From: JAFALX01 sp036378495
GTDB lineage: Bacteria; Chloroflexota; Dormibacteria; Aeolococcales; Aeolococcaceae
Reading direction: 5' to 3'
NCBI GenBank assembly: GCA_036378495.1
Contig: DASUWI010000099.1
Coordinates: forward strand, 1-37,509
Length of the DNA: 37,509 nt
Numbering within the stretch: the stretch's first letter is position 1; every line of letters begins with the position of its first letter. Positions 16,124 to 24,529 of the stretch are shown piece after piece. The notes under the pieces were generated by a model. The model ran no database searches. It worked only from the letters and a program-made list of their open reading frames with translations, and was not told the DNA's origin. The translations under genes and the position numbers were made by a program.

Positions 16124-16747
16124 GTGCGGGCAGGATGGAAGATCAAGCTGGCGCTACCTTTGGGAGTTGCGTGCGTCGCTGTTGCCGTTGCCGGCATCGT
16201 CGCGTACGCCTGTACAAGCCTGGCAACACTGAACCTGAGCCAGGCGAGCGGTCCGGCGGGAACGCAGGCCACCGTGACAGGGTCAAGCTTCAATCCGAGT
16301 GCGAAGCCTGACGCCGACGGCACCTTCACGCCGGTCACGCTCCACTGGAACTCCGTGAGTGGTCCCGTCCTGGCGGACGGCATCGTTCCGGACGCCACGG
16401 GAGCCATCGGACCCGTCCAGGTGACCATTCCAGCTTCCGCAAACCCTGGCTACTACATGATCGTGGCCACGCAGGAGCAGCTCACCGGCGGAAGCGGTGA
16501 GGCGTTCGGCACGCCTGCCCGCACCGTCTTCCAGGTGACGGGGACTGCCGGCGCAGCCGTTCCGGCACCGGCGCAAGGAACCGCTCCGGTTGCGGCAGCG
16601 TCGAACACATCCGCGGTCGGCGGCGGCCTGATCGCATTGCTGGCGATCCTCGGGATCGCAGGCGTGACGCTGCTGGCTTTCGGGTCCGCGTCGTTCCTGG
16701 GCGCAAGCCGCAGGGCGGCCGCCGCGAGCCGGGCGCGCAAGTCCTGA
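16124..16747 (+). CDS. Membrane-anchored extracellular protein with TIG-like beta-sandwich
   Basis: This 207-residue protein starts at GTG, seven bases after GGAGGT; an upstream in-frame ATG at 16109 overlaps that ribosome-binding site and is less likely. The N-terminal 'KIKLALPLGVACVAVAVAGIVAYAC' is a signal peptide or anchor with a cysteine near its end (a weak lipobox). Residues about 35-130 look like an IPT/TIG or Ig-like sandwich: 'LNLSQASGPAGTQATVTGSSF', 'VTLHW', 'GPVQVTIPASANPGYYMIVAT'. A Pro/Ala linker leads to a C-terminal transmembrane helix ('GLIALLAILGIAGVTLLAFGS') and a basic tail, with no LPXTG sortase motif. It is followed by a terminator, so it is a single-gene transcript. Its function is unknown; it is probably a surface protein working with the adjacent beta-propellers. 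Confidence 0.75.
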   Translation: MRAGWKIKLALPLGVACVAVAVAGIVAYACTSLATLNLSQASGPAGTQATVTGSSFNPSAKPDADGTFTPVTLHWNSVSGPVLADGIVPDATGAIGPVQVTIPASANPGYYMIVATQEQLTGGSGEAFGTPARTVFQVTGTAGAAVPAPAQGTAPVAAASNTSAVGGGLIALLAILGIAGVTLLAFGSASFLGASRRAAAASRARKS

Positions 16748-16786
16748 CCTGGTAAGCGCCGTTCAGGACTAGGGAGCCGCGATCGG

Positions 16787-16810
16787 AAGGGGCCCGAGCA
16801 GGGCCCCTTT
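16787..16810 (+). terminator. Rho-independent terminator-like hairpin
   Basis: AAGGGGCCC and GGGCCCCTT form a perfect nine-pair stem around the five-base loop GAGCA, followed by TTCG rather than a long T-run. It lies 40 bases after the stop of the upstream gene and 47 bases before the next start, so it separates the two transcription units. Confidence 0.75.
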
Positions 16811-16856
16811 CGTCGCGCATGCAGACAATTCAGGTCGTCATCGCGGGGAGAAAGCT

Positions 16857-18542
16857 ATGACTGGTGGGCAGACACAACGATTCAGACGGTCCAAGCGCGC
16901 GGCGCCGGTTGCTGTGCTTGGATTGATCGCAGCGACGATGGCGCTGGTTCCCGGCACGGCGATGTCGGCGTCGGGACCGGTGGTGTATCCGTCGATCCAA
17001 GTCACGACCAGTCTGGATCCGGCTCGAGCGTACAACCAGCCGCAGCTGATGATCGATCCGACGGATCCGAACACGCTCGTCATCGCCGGTGCCCAATACA
17101 ACACCGGTACCTGCAGCGCGTTCTTCAGCAAGGACGGCGGCAGGACCTGGGTGAACCCTGGCGGCGTTGCTCGTCCAGCGGGATACGGCAGCTGTGTCAC
17201 GTCCGACTACGGGCCCTACCTGGGCGCGGCGTTCGGCGCTGACGGTGCGCTGTACATGGTGACGACAGCGTCGCAGCAGGGATGCCAGCAGTGCGCCAAC
17301 GATCTGGTCTCCGATCGCAGCAACGATCTCGGGTACACGTGGTCGTCGAGCATCATTCACAAGAGCCAGTCGGTGCAGTTCATCGGGGTGGATGGCACCA
17401 CCAAGACCGACATGGAGCACTTCAGCCTGACGCGGATGGCCACCGATCCGAGCAACGCGAAATACGTCTACGCCGGCTCACGGCACGGCAGCGAGTCGCG
17501 CCCGTGCCCAACTTGCGTGGTCGGCGGCAATTTCAAGCCGCGGCCGTACGTCGCCGTCTCGGCTGACGGCGGCAAGACCTGGAGCGATCCGATCGACATC
17601 ATGGCGAACGTGCCGCGATCGCAGATCGCGGGCGCGTTCATCCCGTCGCTGGCGGTGGGACCTGACGGCACCGTCTACGCGTTCACCCGCGAAACGACGC
17701 CCCCAGCGGACAAGGCGAATCCCTTCAAGCCGGGCGATCCGGCAGGCTCTCCGGGCGCCGGAGCACGCAAGTTCGTATCCATCTCGCATGACCACGGCAA
17801 GACGTGGACGACGAGTACGCTGGACAACAGCGCCGTCGCCTGCGGCGGCAACTGTGACAATCCCATTGTCGGTACCGTCGATGCACACAACGGCAATGTC
17901 TACGCTGTGTGGGCACAGAACCGGTTCGTCAACGGCAGCGCACTCGAGAACGACGCGATGTTCTCGGCGTCGTACAACGGTGGCAAGACGTGGACCAAGC
18001 CCACCGTGCTCAACGACGACAGCAGTGGCTTGGATCACATGTTCCCGGGTGTCAGCGTGGCGCCGAACGACCGGATTGCCGTGGCGTGGTACGACTTCCG
18101 CAACGATCACCTGTTCAACCCCTCGAGCACCACGTCCAATGAGCAGTACTACGACGTCTATTACACGTACTCCAACGACGGCGGACGCACCTGGGCAAAG
18201 AACCTCCGCGTGACGGACCGATCGATGAACAAGGACGCCGGCTACACACAGTCGAGCCAGCAGGGGCTGATGGGACCGGTGGCGGTGGCGTCTGGGAATG
18301 ACGCGACGTACTTCGCGTGGTCTGACTCTCGCGCCGGCACCGTCGACAATCCCGTCGAGGACTACTACTTCACCTCTGCGTCGTACGGAGTGGCGGGCGG
18401 CACGACGGTGACCCCGGCGTGGGTTTGGGGCCTGCTCGGCGCCGTCAGCGCGCTGACCCTGGCCGGTCTGATCCTCGTCGGTCTGAGCGCAGTGTCACGC
18501 TCGCGCGAGCGCACGCGCGAGAAGGTGGGCACGGCACCGTGA
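16857..18542 (+). CDS. Surface-anchored Asp-box (BNR) beta-propeller, sialidase-like
   Basis: This is a 561-residue exported protein. It has a signal peptide ('RAAPVAVLGLIAATMALVPGTAMSAS'), then a beta-propeller with repeated Asp-boxes: SKDGGRTW, SNDLGYTW, SADGGKTW, SHDHGKTW, SYNGGKTW and SNDGGRTW. These S-x-D-x-G-x-T-W turns are found in sialidases and other propellers. Cysteine pairs ('QQGCQQCAND', 'PCPTC', 'CGGNC') suggest disulfides. A C-terminal transmembrane helix ('WGLLGAVSALTLAGLILVGLSAV') with a basic tail anchors it, as in the gene upstream. I see no clear sialidase arginine triad or FRIP motif, so enzymatic activity is unproven; glycan binding or hydrolysis is possible. The ATG follows GGGGAGA. 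The same propeller type occurs in the next gene. Confidence 0.82.
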   Translation: MTGGQTQRFRRSKRAAPVAVLGLIAATMALVPGTAMSASGPVVYPSIQVTTSLDPARAYNQPQLMIDPTDPNTLVIAGAQYNTGTCSAFFSKDGGRTWVNPGGVARPAGYGSCVTSDYGPYLGAAFGADGALYMVTTASQQGCQQCANDLVSDRSNDLGYTWSSSIIHKSQSVQFIGVDGTTKTDMEHFSLTRMATDPSNAKYVYAGSRHGSESRPCPTCVVGGNFKPRPYVAVSADGGKTWSDPIDIMANVPRSQIAGAFIPSLAVGPDGTVYAFTRETTPPADKANPFKPGDPAGSPGAGARKFVSISHDHGKTWTTSTLDNSAVACGGNCDNPIVGTVDAHNGNVYAVWAQNRFVNGSALENDAMFSASYNGGKTWTKPTVLNDDSSGLDHMFPGVSVAPNDRIAVAWYDFRNDHLFNPSSTTSNEQYYDVYYTYSNDGGRTWAKNLRVTDRSMNKDAGYTQSSQQGLMGPVAVASGNDATYFAWSDSRAGTVDNPVEDYYFTSASYGVAGGTTVTPAWVWGLLGAVSALTLAGLILVGLSAVSRSRERTREKVGTAP

Positions 18543-18580
18543 GCTGCAGTCGCTCGTTGAAGCAATAGCCGTGTAGTGGG

Positions 18581-18612
18581 GAGGGTGGCCGTGGATGGCT
18601 GCGGTCACCCTC
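18581..18612 (+). terminator. Terminator-like hairpin after the first propeller gene
   Basis: GAGGGTGGCC at 18581-18590 pairs with GGTCACCCTC at 18603-18612 (ten pairs including one G-U) around a 12-base loop, 39 bases after the stop codon. It is not followed by a strong T-run. It probably ends the transcript of the upstream gene. Confidence 0.55.
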
Positions 18613-18903
18613 TCACTGTGACTGGGTTGCTGTCTCCGGATGGGCGAGGGCGGCACTGGTGCGAGGCCCGGCAGCCCGCGAGCCTCGTCCGTTCCCGGAC
18701 TTCCGCAACCGGTCTGGCGACAGGTTGGGCGCGTTTCAACCGTTAATATGAGTTGGCGTGTCGAATCTTGTGAGCAGTCTGGTATCAGAAATGTGTAGTA
18801 CGACGAGGGAGTCGTGCCCGCGTCCCTGATCCCCCGGTGAACGCTCACGCAGGCACGACTCATCTAATGGAGCGAAGCGTCAACCGGAGGGGAAGGAGGC
18901 GTC
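18613..18903 (+). other. Intergenic leader of the second propeller gene
   Basis: This 291-base stretch holds no gene I can support. A locally AT-rich patch (around 18735-18800, including TTAATATG and TGTAGTAC) may contain the promoter of the second propeller gene, but I find no convincing -35/-10 pair with 16-18-base spacing. The sequence just before the next start is an excellent Shine-Dalgarno (GGAGGGGAAGGAGG, 18886-18899). Confidence 0.35.
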
Positions 18904-20589
18904 ATGACCGGCTTCAAACGGCCGCGAGTCCATTCGAGTAACAAGCGCCATCGCGCCGCGCTCACGGGAGTTTGCGTCGTCAGCGTGGTGGTGGCGTCTC
19001 TTCTGGCGGTTTCCGCGCGAGCAAGCGCGGCGAGCCCGACGACCTCACCGCAGGCCTACAGCCTCACAACGGTCGGCGCATTCGGTGGCGAGCCCTCGAT
19101 CACGTCCGATCGCAACGGCGTGCTCTATGACACCTCGCCGAGCGGGCTGCCCAGCGGCAGCGCCTTTCCGGGGTCGCCTCCCATCTATCGGTCCACCAGC
19201 GGCGGCACCAGCTGGACGCTCATCCAGCCGGCCGACAACAACAGCGGCGACGACTGCATCGACACGGATCAGGCGAACTCCCTGTACTGGTGCAACCTCG
19301 CCAGCCAGACGGCGAGCACGCTGCCACTGCAGGCTGATGTGTGGAAGTCGACCACCGGCTCCACCTGCACCACCGCGTGCAGCTGGGTGCACGGCTCGTC
19401 CTTCCTGGGCAGCACGCAGTGCGGCACGAGCTGCAGCCCGTTCGGCGTCGACCGTCAGTGGGTCGACTCCTCGATTGCCCCGGGAGGGACGACGTCGAGC
19501 GCGGAGGTCGTGCTCATGTACCACGACTTCTTCGGCCCGAGCCAGATATGGGTCAACATCTCGCACGACGGCGGGGCGACGTTCGGGCCTCCCATGGACG
19601 TGCTGGCCAACAGCGCCGTGACCGGTGCCGTCGTGGCCCAGGGGTACAGCATGTGCAACACGGTTCCGACCGGCGTCCAGATCGTGAAGCCCGGGCTCCC
19701 GCACGCGGGCCGCATCTTCGTGTCGTGGATCGCGGCGGACCTGGCGCAGAACGCAACGGGCTGCAACATCACGATGGCGCAGTCGTTCCACACGCTGTGG
19801 GTGGCGTACTCCGACGACGGCGGCACCACGTGGACGGCGCAGCAGGCGTTTGACGCCGGCATCGGGCACGACGCATCGTCGCCATTCGCGTCGTTCACGC
19901 TCGACAGCCAGGGCAACCCGTACATCGGGTTCACCGCACCGGGTCCGAACGACAATCCGGCGGTCTGCTCGGCGGAGTCGGCGGCCGGAACCGTGCAGTC
20001 CGACCCCACGTGCGACTACCACACGTGGGTCGTGTGGTCGTCCAACGGCGGCACCACATGGGACGGCGGCGGCGGGCTCATCCCGGGCAGCGCCGCGGCG
20101 GCGTACGAGGTTGATCCGTCGAACACTGCCGGGACAGACGTCTTCCCGACGATCGCGGCCGCGTCCCCGGGTCAGGTGGACGTCGGCTGGCTGCACACCA
20201 ACGAGATCGAGCCGACCGACTCCCTGGGCAAGTTCCTCCCCGGCGGTTGCGCCGGCCCGACCGCCACGGGCAACCCGCCCACATTCCCGCCCGCGTGCAG
20301 CTGGAACCTGTTCGCTGGGCAGTCGCTGAACCTCACGGCATCGCCGGCGCGGGCGACGTGGAGCAGGGCGCAGCTGACGACAACACCGATGCACGTCGGC
20401 GACATCTGCAACCTCGGCATCTTCTGCCAGGCGCCGAGCTCGAACCGCAACCTGCTCGACTTCAACATGGAGACGATCGACCCCAAGGGCTGTGCGCACA
20501 TTGCCTTTGCCGACGACAACACCCTGAACGCGCTCCGGGTGGCCAACCAGACGGGGGGCTGCATCCGCCACCCGAAGACGAACGGATGA
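18904..20589 (+). CDS. Secreted Asp-box (BNR) beta-propeller, sialidase-like
   Basis: This 561-residue secreted protein happens to have the same length as the upstream propeller. It has a signal peptide ('ALTGVCVVSVVVASLLAVSARASAAS'), followed by propeller repeats with degenerate Asp-boxes: STSGGTSW, SHDGGATF, SDDGGTTW and SSNGGTTW. It is unusually rich in cysteine for an exported protein ('CTTAC', 'CGTSC', 'DICNLGIFCQ'), implying several disulfides. Unlike its neighbour it lacks a C-terminal membrane anchor, so it is probably released or bound non-covalently. No catalytic set of sialidases is evident. The ATG sits three bases after an extended purine-rich ribosome-binding site at 18886-18899, predicting strong translation. 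It converges on the sigma-factor gene with a 37-base gap. Confidence 0.82.
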   Translation: MTGFKRPRVHSSNKRHRAALTGVCVVSVVVASLLAVSARASAASPTTSPQAYSLTTVGAFGGEPSITSDRNGVLYDTSPSGLPSGSAFPGSPPIYRSTSGGTSWTLIQPADNNSGDDCIDTDQANSLYWCNLASQTASTLPLQADVWKSTTGSTCTTACSWVHGSSFLGSTQCGTSCSPFGVDRQWVDSSIAPGGTTSSAEVVLMYHDFFGPSQIWVNISHDGGATFGPPMDVLANSAVTGAVVAQGYSMCNTVPTGVQIVKPGLPHAGRIFVSWIAADLAQNATGCNITMAQSFHTLWVAYSDDGGTTWTAQQAFDAGIGHDASSPFASFTLDSQGNPYIGFTAPGPNDNPAVCSAESAAGTVQSDPTCDYHTWVVWSSNGGTTWDGGGGLIPGSAAAAYEVDPSNTAGTDVFPTIAAASPGQVDVGWLHTNEIEPTDSLGKFLPGGCAGPTATGNPPTFPPACSWNLFAGQSLNLTASPARATWSRAQLTTTPMHVGDICNLGIFCQAPSSNRNLLDFNMETIDPKGCAHIAFADDNTLNALRVANQTGGCIRHPKTNG

Positions 20590-20626
20590 GGTAACGCGAC
20601 CCCCGTTGGCCGTTACGTGAGGCGGC

Positions 20627-21553
20627 TCACTGTCGCGCCGCCTGCCTCGGCTGCGACAGCGCCGCCTTCACGTGCGTCAGCTTCTCGGGGTTGGCGACGG
20701 AGTGGATCGCCTTGATCACTCCGTCGCTGAACTCGAACGTGAGCGCCGCGATGATCTCGCCGTCCTGTCGCGCGATCGCGCCAGGCGCGGCGTTCACCGG
20801 CATCGGCTCCAGCGTCACGCGGAACGTGTCGAGGAACCGCAGGAGGCGATCGACGACTCGCTGACGGCCGACGATGCGATTCCGCGGCGCCGGCACGAGG
20901 CCACCGGAATCGGTCCAGCCCGCCGCTTCGGGATCGAGCACCTCGAGCAACGCGTGCATGTTGCCGGTGTTTGCGGCGGCGATGAAGCGATCGGCAACGC
21001 GCCGCGCCTCCACGGGATCGATCGCGCCGCGCAGGTTGACGTCCTCGTCCTGCACGTGCCGGCGCGCGCGGCTCGCCAGCTGCCGGCACGCGGCAGGCGT
21101 CTTATGCATGATCCGCCCGATGTCGTCGAAGGAGTACTGGAAGACGTCGTGCAGGATGAACGCGACGCGCTCGCCCGGCGTCAGCCGCTCGAGCACGAGC
21201 AGCAGCGCCATGCGCACGCTGTCGTCCAGCGTGATGCGGTCGTCGGGCGCGAGGCCGTCACCGCCGGCGACGACCGGCTCAGGAAGCCACGGGCCCACGT
21301 AGGCCTCCCGGCGTATGCGCGCTGAGCGGAGGTGGTCGAGGCAAAGGCGGCTGACCACGACGACGAGCCAGCCGCGCACATCGTTGATTGACTCACGGTC
21401 ACTGCGGAGCAGGCGGGTGAACGCCTCCTGGACCACGTCCTCCGCGTCGCTGACGCTGCCAAGCATGCGGTACGCGACGTCGATGAGGTGGCGGTGATGC
21501 TCCCGCCAGATAGCGGAGATTGCGGCGTCGTTGAGGTCGAGGTGCTCGGTCAT
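20627..21553 (-). CDS. ECF41-type sigma factor with SnoaL-like C-terminal domain
   Basis: This is a 308-residue extracytoplasmic-function sigma factor. Region 2 has 'DVAYRMLGSVSDAEDVVQEAFTRLL', region 4 has 'LTPGERVAFILHDVFQYSFDDIGRIM', and the C-terminal ~120 residues form a SnoaL-like fold ('RFIAAANTGNMHALLEVLDPEAAG'). The linker motif 'WLPEP' and the C-terminal 'NPEKL' (consensus NPDKL) are diagnostic of ECF41/SigJ-type factors, whose fused domain regulates activity instead of an anti-sigma factor. The third ECF41 motif, usually DGGGR/K, reads DSGGL here. ECF41 genes normally sit beside a COE gene (carboxymuconolactone decarboxylase, oxidoreductase or epimerase); here the divergent neighbour is an ABC exporter. 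The ATG follows AGGAG. It probably controls its own promoter and perhaps the exporter (inference). Confidence 0.9.
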   Translation of the reverse strand: MTEHLDLNDAAISAIWREHHRHLIDVAYRMLGSVSDAEDVVQEAFTRLLRSDRESINDVRGWLVVVVSRLCLDHLRSARIRREAYVGPWLPEPVVAGGDGLAPDDRITLDDSVRMALLLVLERLTPGERVAFILHDVFQYSFDDIGRIMHKTPAACRQLASRARRHVQDEDVNLRGAIDPVEARRVADRFIAAANTGNMHALLEVLDPEAAGWTDSGGLVPAPRNRIVGRQRVVDRLLRFLDTFRVTLEPMPVNAAPGAIARQDGEIIAALTFEFSDGVIKAIHSVANPEKLTHVKAALSQPRQAARQ

Positions 21554-21603
21554 GGGCAGCTCCTGAGGAGGGATGTCCACTCTAGGACGAGACAGGGGCA
21601 GGG

Positions 21604-21645
21604 AATGTGACGGCGCCCCACGGGAGGTGGCGCCGCTGTCACGTT
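21604..21645. promoter_or_regulatory. Long inverted repeat between the ECF41 gene and the ABC exporter
   Basis: AATGTGAC-GGCGCC (21604-21617) is mirrored by GGCGCC-GCT-GTCACGTT (21629-21645): two stems of eight and six pairs (one T-G) with a three-base bulge and an 11-base loop. It lies in the 160-base gap between divergent genes. It may be an operator or an RNA hairpin in the exporter's leader. Confidence 0.45.
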
Positions 21646-21713
21646 GTGCGCTGCCGCCTCGTCCATGAAGCGAGCCGCACCACGCGGCGTGTTTCACCGG
21701 AGGAGGTGCCGAC

Positions 21714-22691
21714 GTGCGTTCCACACATGAAGATCCCGATCCATCTGTTTCCACCGCTGCCATCCAGGTGCAGTCGCTGCGCAAGACGTATCCGGGTGGC
21801 GTCGAGGCGGTGAAGGACATCAGCTTCGACGTCGCCCCGGGTGAGGTGTTCGGGTTGCTCGGTCCGAACGGCGCCGGCAAGTCCACGACCATCGGCGTGC
21901 TCACGACGACGGTAAGGCCCACGACCGGCGCGGCGCGCGTCGCCGGCTACGACGTGGTGGCTCAGCCGCTCGAGGCGCGCGCCGCCAGCAGCGTCGTGTT
22001 CCAGGATCAGGTGCTCGACCTGACGCTCAGCGGGCAGCGGAACATCGACATCCACGCCCTGTTGTGGGGTGCGCCGCGGGGCGCCGCGGACCGCGCGCAT
22101 GAGATGGCATCGCTGCTCGGCATCGACGGCATCCTCGCGCGTCCCGTCGCAACGTACAGCGGCGGGCAGCGGCGCCGCCTGGAGATCGCGCGCGCGCTCG
22201 TCTCGCGGCCACGCGTGCTCTTCCTCGACGAGCCGACGGTCGGCCTCGACCCGCGCATCCGCGCCGAGCTCATCGACGCCATCGCCGGCCTCCGCGCCGC
22301 CGACGGCATGACCATCCTGCTCACCACGCACTACCTCGACGAGGCGGAGCGGCTCTGCGACCGCGTGGCGATCATGCACGAGGGGCGGATCGTGACCATG
22401 GAGGCGCCCGTGACGCTGCTCGGCTCGTTGGGGCACGAGGTGATCGAGCTGCGGGTGCCTGGTGACGGGCAGCGGGCGCTGTCCGTGCTGCGCGCGCAGC
22501 GAATCGCCGACGAGCAGGCCTTCGCCGTGGGTGGCACGCTGACCATCCCGATGCGCAACGGCGACGCGCCGCGCGCGGTGGCTGCGATCCGCGAGCTCGG
22601 CATCGGCGCGACCGCAATCAGCACGCGGCCGCCGTCGCTCGACGACGTGTACCTGCGGCTCACCGGCGACCGCATCGCCCTGGCCGCGTAA
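21714..22691 (+). CDS. ABC exporter ATP-binding protein, DrrA-like
   Basis: This 325-residue ABC ATPase has Walker A 'GPNGAGKST', the Q-loop within 'VVFQDQVLDLTLS', signature 'YSGGQRRRLEIARAL', Walker B 'VLFLDEPTVGLDP', and an H-loop in 'LLTTHYLDEAERLCD'. The C-terminal ~90 residues ('IELRVPGDGQRALSVL...PSLDDVYLRLTG') match the extension of DrrA/CcmA-type exporters. With the permease downstream it would form an ABC-2 type exporter for drugs, lipids or polyketides; the substrate is unknown. The start is GTG, with GGAGGT seven bases upstream. It is divergent from the ECF41 gene and 40 bases upstream of the permease, so the two form an operon. Confidence 0.93.
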   Translation: MRSTHEDPDPSVSTAAIQVQSLRKTYPGGVEAVKDISFDVAPGEVFGLLGPNGAGKSTTIGVLTTTVRPTTGAARVAGYDVVAQPLEARAASSVVFQDQVLDLTLSGQRNIDIHALLWGAPRGAADRAHEMASLLGIDGILARPVATYSGGQRRRLEIARALVSRPRVLFLDEPTVGLDPRIRAELIDAIAGLRAADGMTILLTTHYLDEAERLCDRVAIMHEGRIVTMEAPVTLLGSLGHEVIELRVPGDGQRALSVLRAQRIADEQAFAVGGTLTIPMRNGDAPRAVAAIRELGIGATAISTRPPSLDDVYLRLTGDRIALAA

Positions 22692-22731
22692 CTCAACGGA
22701 ATCAACCACATCGAGAACGAGGAACAGAACG

Positions 22732-23592
22732 ATGGCAACGATGACCCTGACCCCGACCGCCGTGACTGCGCCGGTGCGGACGCCGCGCCCGCGCGTGCTC
22801 GCAGCCGTGGCGACGCTGGCCGCACGACGTCTCGCGCTGAGCGTCCGCACGCCCCGCGAGCTGGTGGTGCCACTGCTCACGCCGGTGCTCTTCGCGCTGG
22901 TGATCGCGCCCGCGCTGCGCGACGCCTTCGGTGCGACGCACAACGGCGTCGACTACATGTCGTTCGTCGCCCTGGCGACGGTGGGCCTGCTCATACCGCT
23001 CAACACGCAGTTCGCCGGGCTCGGCGTGATCGTCGACCGTCTCGGTGGGGCGCAGCGTGAGCTGCTGGCGGCGCCCATCCCGAGGGCCCTGCTCGTGCTC
23101 GGCAACGTGGTCGTGGTCACCGGCATCACGGCGCTGCAGCTGACCGTGCTGATCGTGCTTGCTGCGCTGCGCGGCGCGCAGTTCCACTTCACGGCGTCCG
23201 GCATGGCCTGGTTCGTGGGGGCGGCGCTGCTCTTCACCATCGGCATGTATGGCATCGCCGAGGCGCTGGCCAGCCGGATGGCCCGGCAGGAGGAGTACAT
23301 CAGCGCCACGCCGGCGGTGGCGATCGTGCCGTGGTTCTTCGCCGGGACGCTGTTTCCCATCAGCGTGCTGCCGGCGTTCCTCGATGCGTTCGCCAAGGTG
23401 CTGCCGCTGACACACGCGCTGGCGGTGGTGCGCTACGGACTGCTGGGGGCGCCGGCGAGCGGCCTGCACGACATCTGGGGGTCGGGCGATCCTGCGCGCA
23501 TGGCGGTGTACAGCCTCGGGGTCGTCGCCCTGTTTGCGGTAGTTGGACTTGGCCTCGCCGTGCGTACGTTCACTCGGAAGGCGGTCCACTGA
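22732..23592 (+). CDS. ABC-2 type exporter permease, DrrB-like
   Basis: This 286-residue membrane protein has about six transmembrane helices and the ABC-2 permease layout: a cytoplasmic N-terminus ending 'LSVRTPRELVVPLLTPVLFALVIAPAL', a large loop, and the family signature region 'VPWFFAGTLFPISVLPAFLDAFAKVLPLTHALAVVRYGL' near the C-terminus. It pairs with the DrrA-like ATPase directly upstream. Established role: dimers of ATPase and permease export hydrophobic compounds. GAGGAA sits 8-10 bases before the ATG. A strong hairpin follows the stop, closing the operon. Confidence 0.92.
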   Translation: MATMTLTPTAVTAPVRTPRPRVLAAVATLAARRLALSVRTPRELVVPLLTPVLFALVIAPALRDAFGATHNGVDYMSFVALATVGLLIPLNTQFAGLGVIVDRLGGAQRELLAAPIPRALLVLGNVVVVTGITALQLTVLIVLAALRGAQFHFTASGMAWFVGAALLFTIGMYGIAEALASRMARQEEYISATPAVAIVPWFFAGTLFPISVLPAFLDAFAKVLPLTHALAVVRYGLLGAPASGLHDIWGSGDPARMAVYSLGVVALFAVVGLGLAVRTFTRKAVH

Positions 23593-23622
23593 AGTCCGCG
23601 AGCCCAATCGATGCCTGCCCGT

Positions 23623-23658
23623 ACGGCTGCGCCGCCCGAGAGCGAGCGGCGCAGCCGT
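23623..23658 (+). terminator. Terminator-like hairpin after the ABC exporter
   Basis: ACGGCTGCGCCGC at 23623-23635 and GCGGCGCAGCCGT at 23646-23658 form a perfect 13-pair GC-rich stem with a ten-base loop, 30 bases after the permease stop. There is no T-run, as is common for terminators in GC-rich bacteria. Confidence 0.7.
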
Positions 23659-23793
23659 CTACGTGTGTGTCCGGGTGATGAGGCAGGCGTCAATGCTGGC
23701 AGGGCCGCTGCAGCCCCCAGCATTGATCACTAGACTCATGCCGACGCAGAAGATACGCGCCGCCACCGATGGTGCGGCTACGAGGGACTGCCG

Positions 23794-24450
23794 ATGTCGG
23801 AGACACAGCCGATCGACGTGCGCGATATGGCGATCGTCCACCAAGCGTTCCGCCGTGCGTATGACGAAGCGGCGCGCCTGGTGCGCGCCGAACCGGTCCC
23901 GTCACCCGAGCGGGTGACGTTCCTCGCTGATCACATTGACTTCGGCATCGCGATGCTGCACGTCCACCACGCCGGGGAAGACGCGCTGCTTTATCCGAAG
24001 CTCATCGAGCGGGTGCCTGATCAGGTTCCTATGACCACCGAGGTCGAGCACGAGCATCAACTGGTCGCGGCGGCGCTTGACCGGGCGTCGGCCGCATGCA
24101 AAGCCTGGCGCTCCCAACCCTCGCCCGCCACTCGTGAAGCACTCACGGGCGCCCTCGACGAGCTCAACGCGGTAACCCTGCGCCACCTGGACGACGAGGA
24201 GCAGAAGATCGTTCCGCTCGCGGCGGTGACGCTCACGCAAGCAGAGTGGAACGACGTTGGCAAGCACGGATTCAACCAGATCCCTCGCGACAAGCGGCCG
24301 ATTGCTCTGGGCTTGCTGCTTGAGCCACTCAACGACTCCGACCGCGCCTTCATGAAGGCGAACTTGCCGGCCCCGGTGCGGCTACTGTACCCGATCCTGA
24401 TCGACCGGCCCTGGAAGCGCTATGCGGCCACATTGCGCAACGGGGCCTGA
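23794..24450 (+). CDS. Hemerythrin-like domain protein
   Basis: This is a 218-residue cytoplasmic protein. The N-terminal ~140 residues form a four-helix bundle with histidines and acidic residues spaced as in di-iron hemerythrin-like domains: 'FLADHIDFGIAMLHVHHAGEDALLYPKL', 'TEVEHEHQLVAAAL' and 'LRHLDDEEQKIVPLA'. Residues 150-218 form an extra helical tail ('WNDVGKHGFNQIPRDKRPIALGLLLEPL') seen in actinobacterial members. Such proteins bind oxygen, NO or iron and act in redox sensing; the specific role is not known. The 201-base gap before the ATG holds the exporter terminator and nothing else I recognise. There is no partner gene on the same strand. Confidence 0.88.
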   Translation: MSETQPIDVRDMAIVHQAFRRAYDEAARLVRAEPVPSPERVTFLADHIDFGIAMLHVHHAGEDALLYPKLIERVPDQVPMTTEVEHEHQLVAAALDRASAACKAWRSQPSPATREALTGALDELNAVTLRHLDDEEQKIVPLAAVTLTQAEWNDVGKHGFNQIPRDKRPIALGLLLEPLNDSDRAFMKANLPAPVRLLYPILIDRPWKRYAATLRNGA

Positions 24451-24529
24451 GCGGCCGGGAACATATCCGCCCGTCCTCACGACCCAGTGGCCGTCGTCGC
24501 CGCACCGGCTGACTGAGCGCCGCGCCCCA

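Noticed and set aside
16857..20589. Assignment of the two propellers as functional sialidases
   Set aside because: Asp-boxes are present, but the arginine triad and FRIP-type motif are not recognisable; Asp-boxes also occur in non-enzymatic propellers.
20590..20640. Small hairpins between the second propeller and the ECF41 gene
   Set aside because: GTAACG/CGTTAC and GTGAG/CTCAC stems are only five to six pairs and are not convincing terminators.
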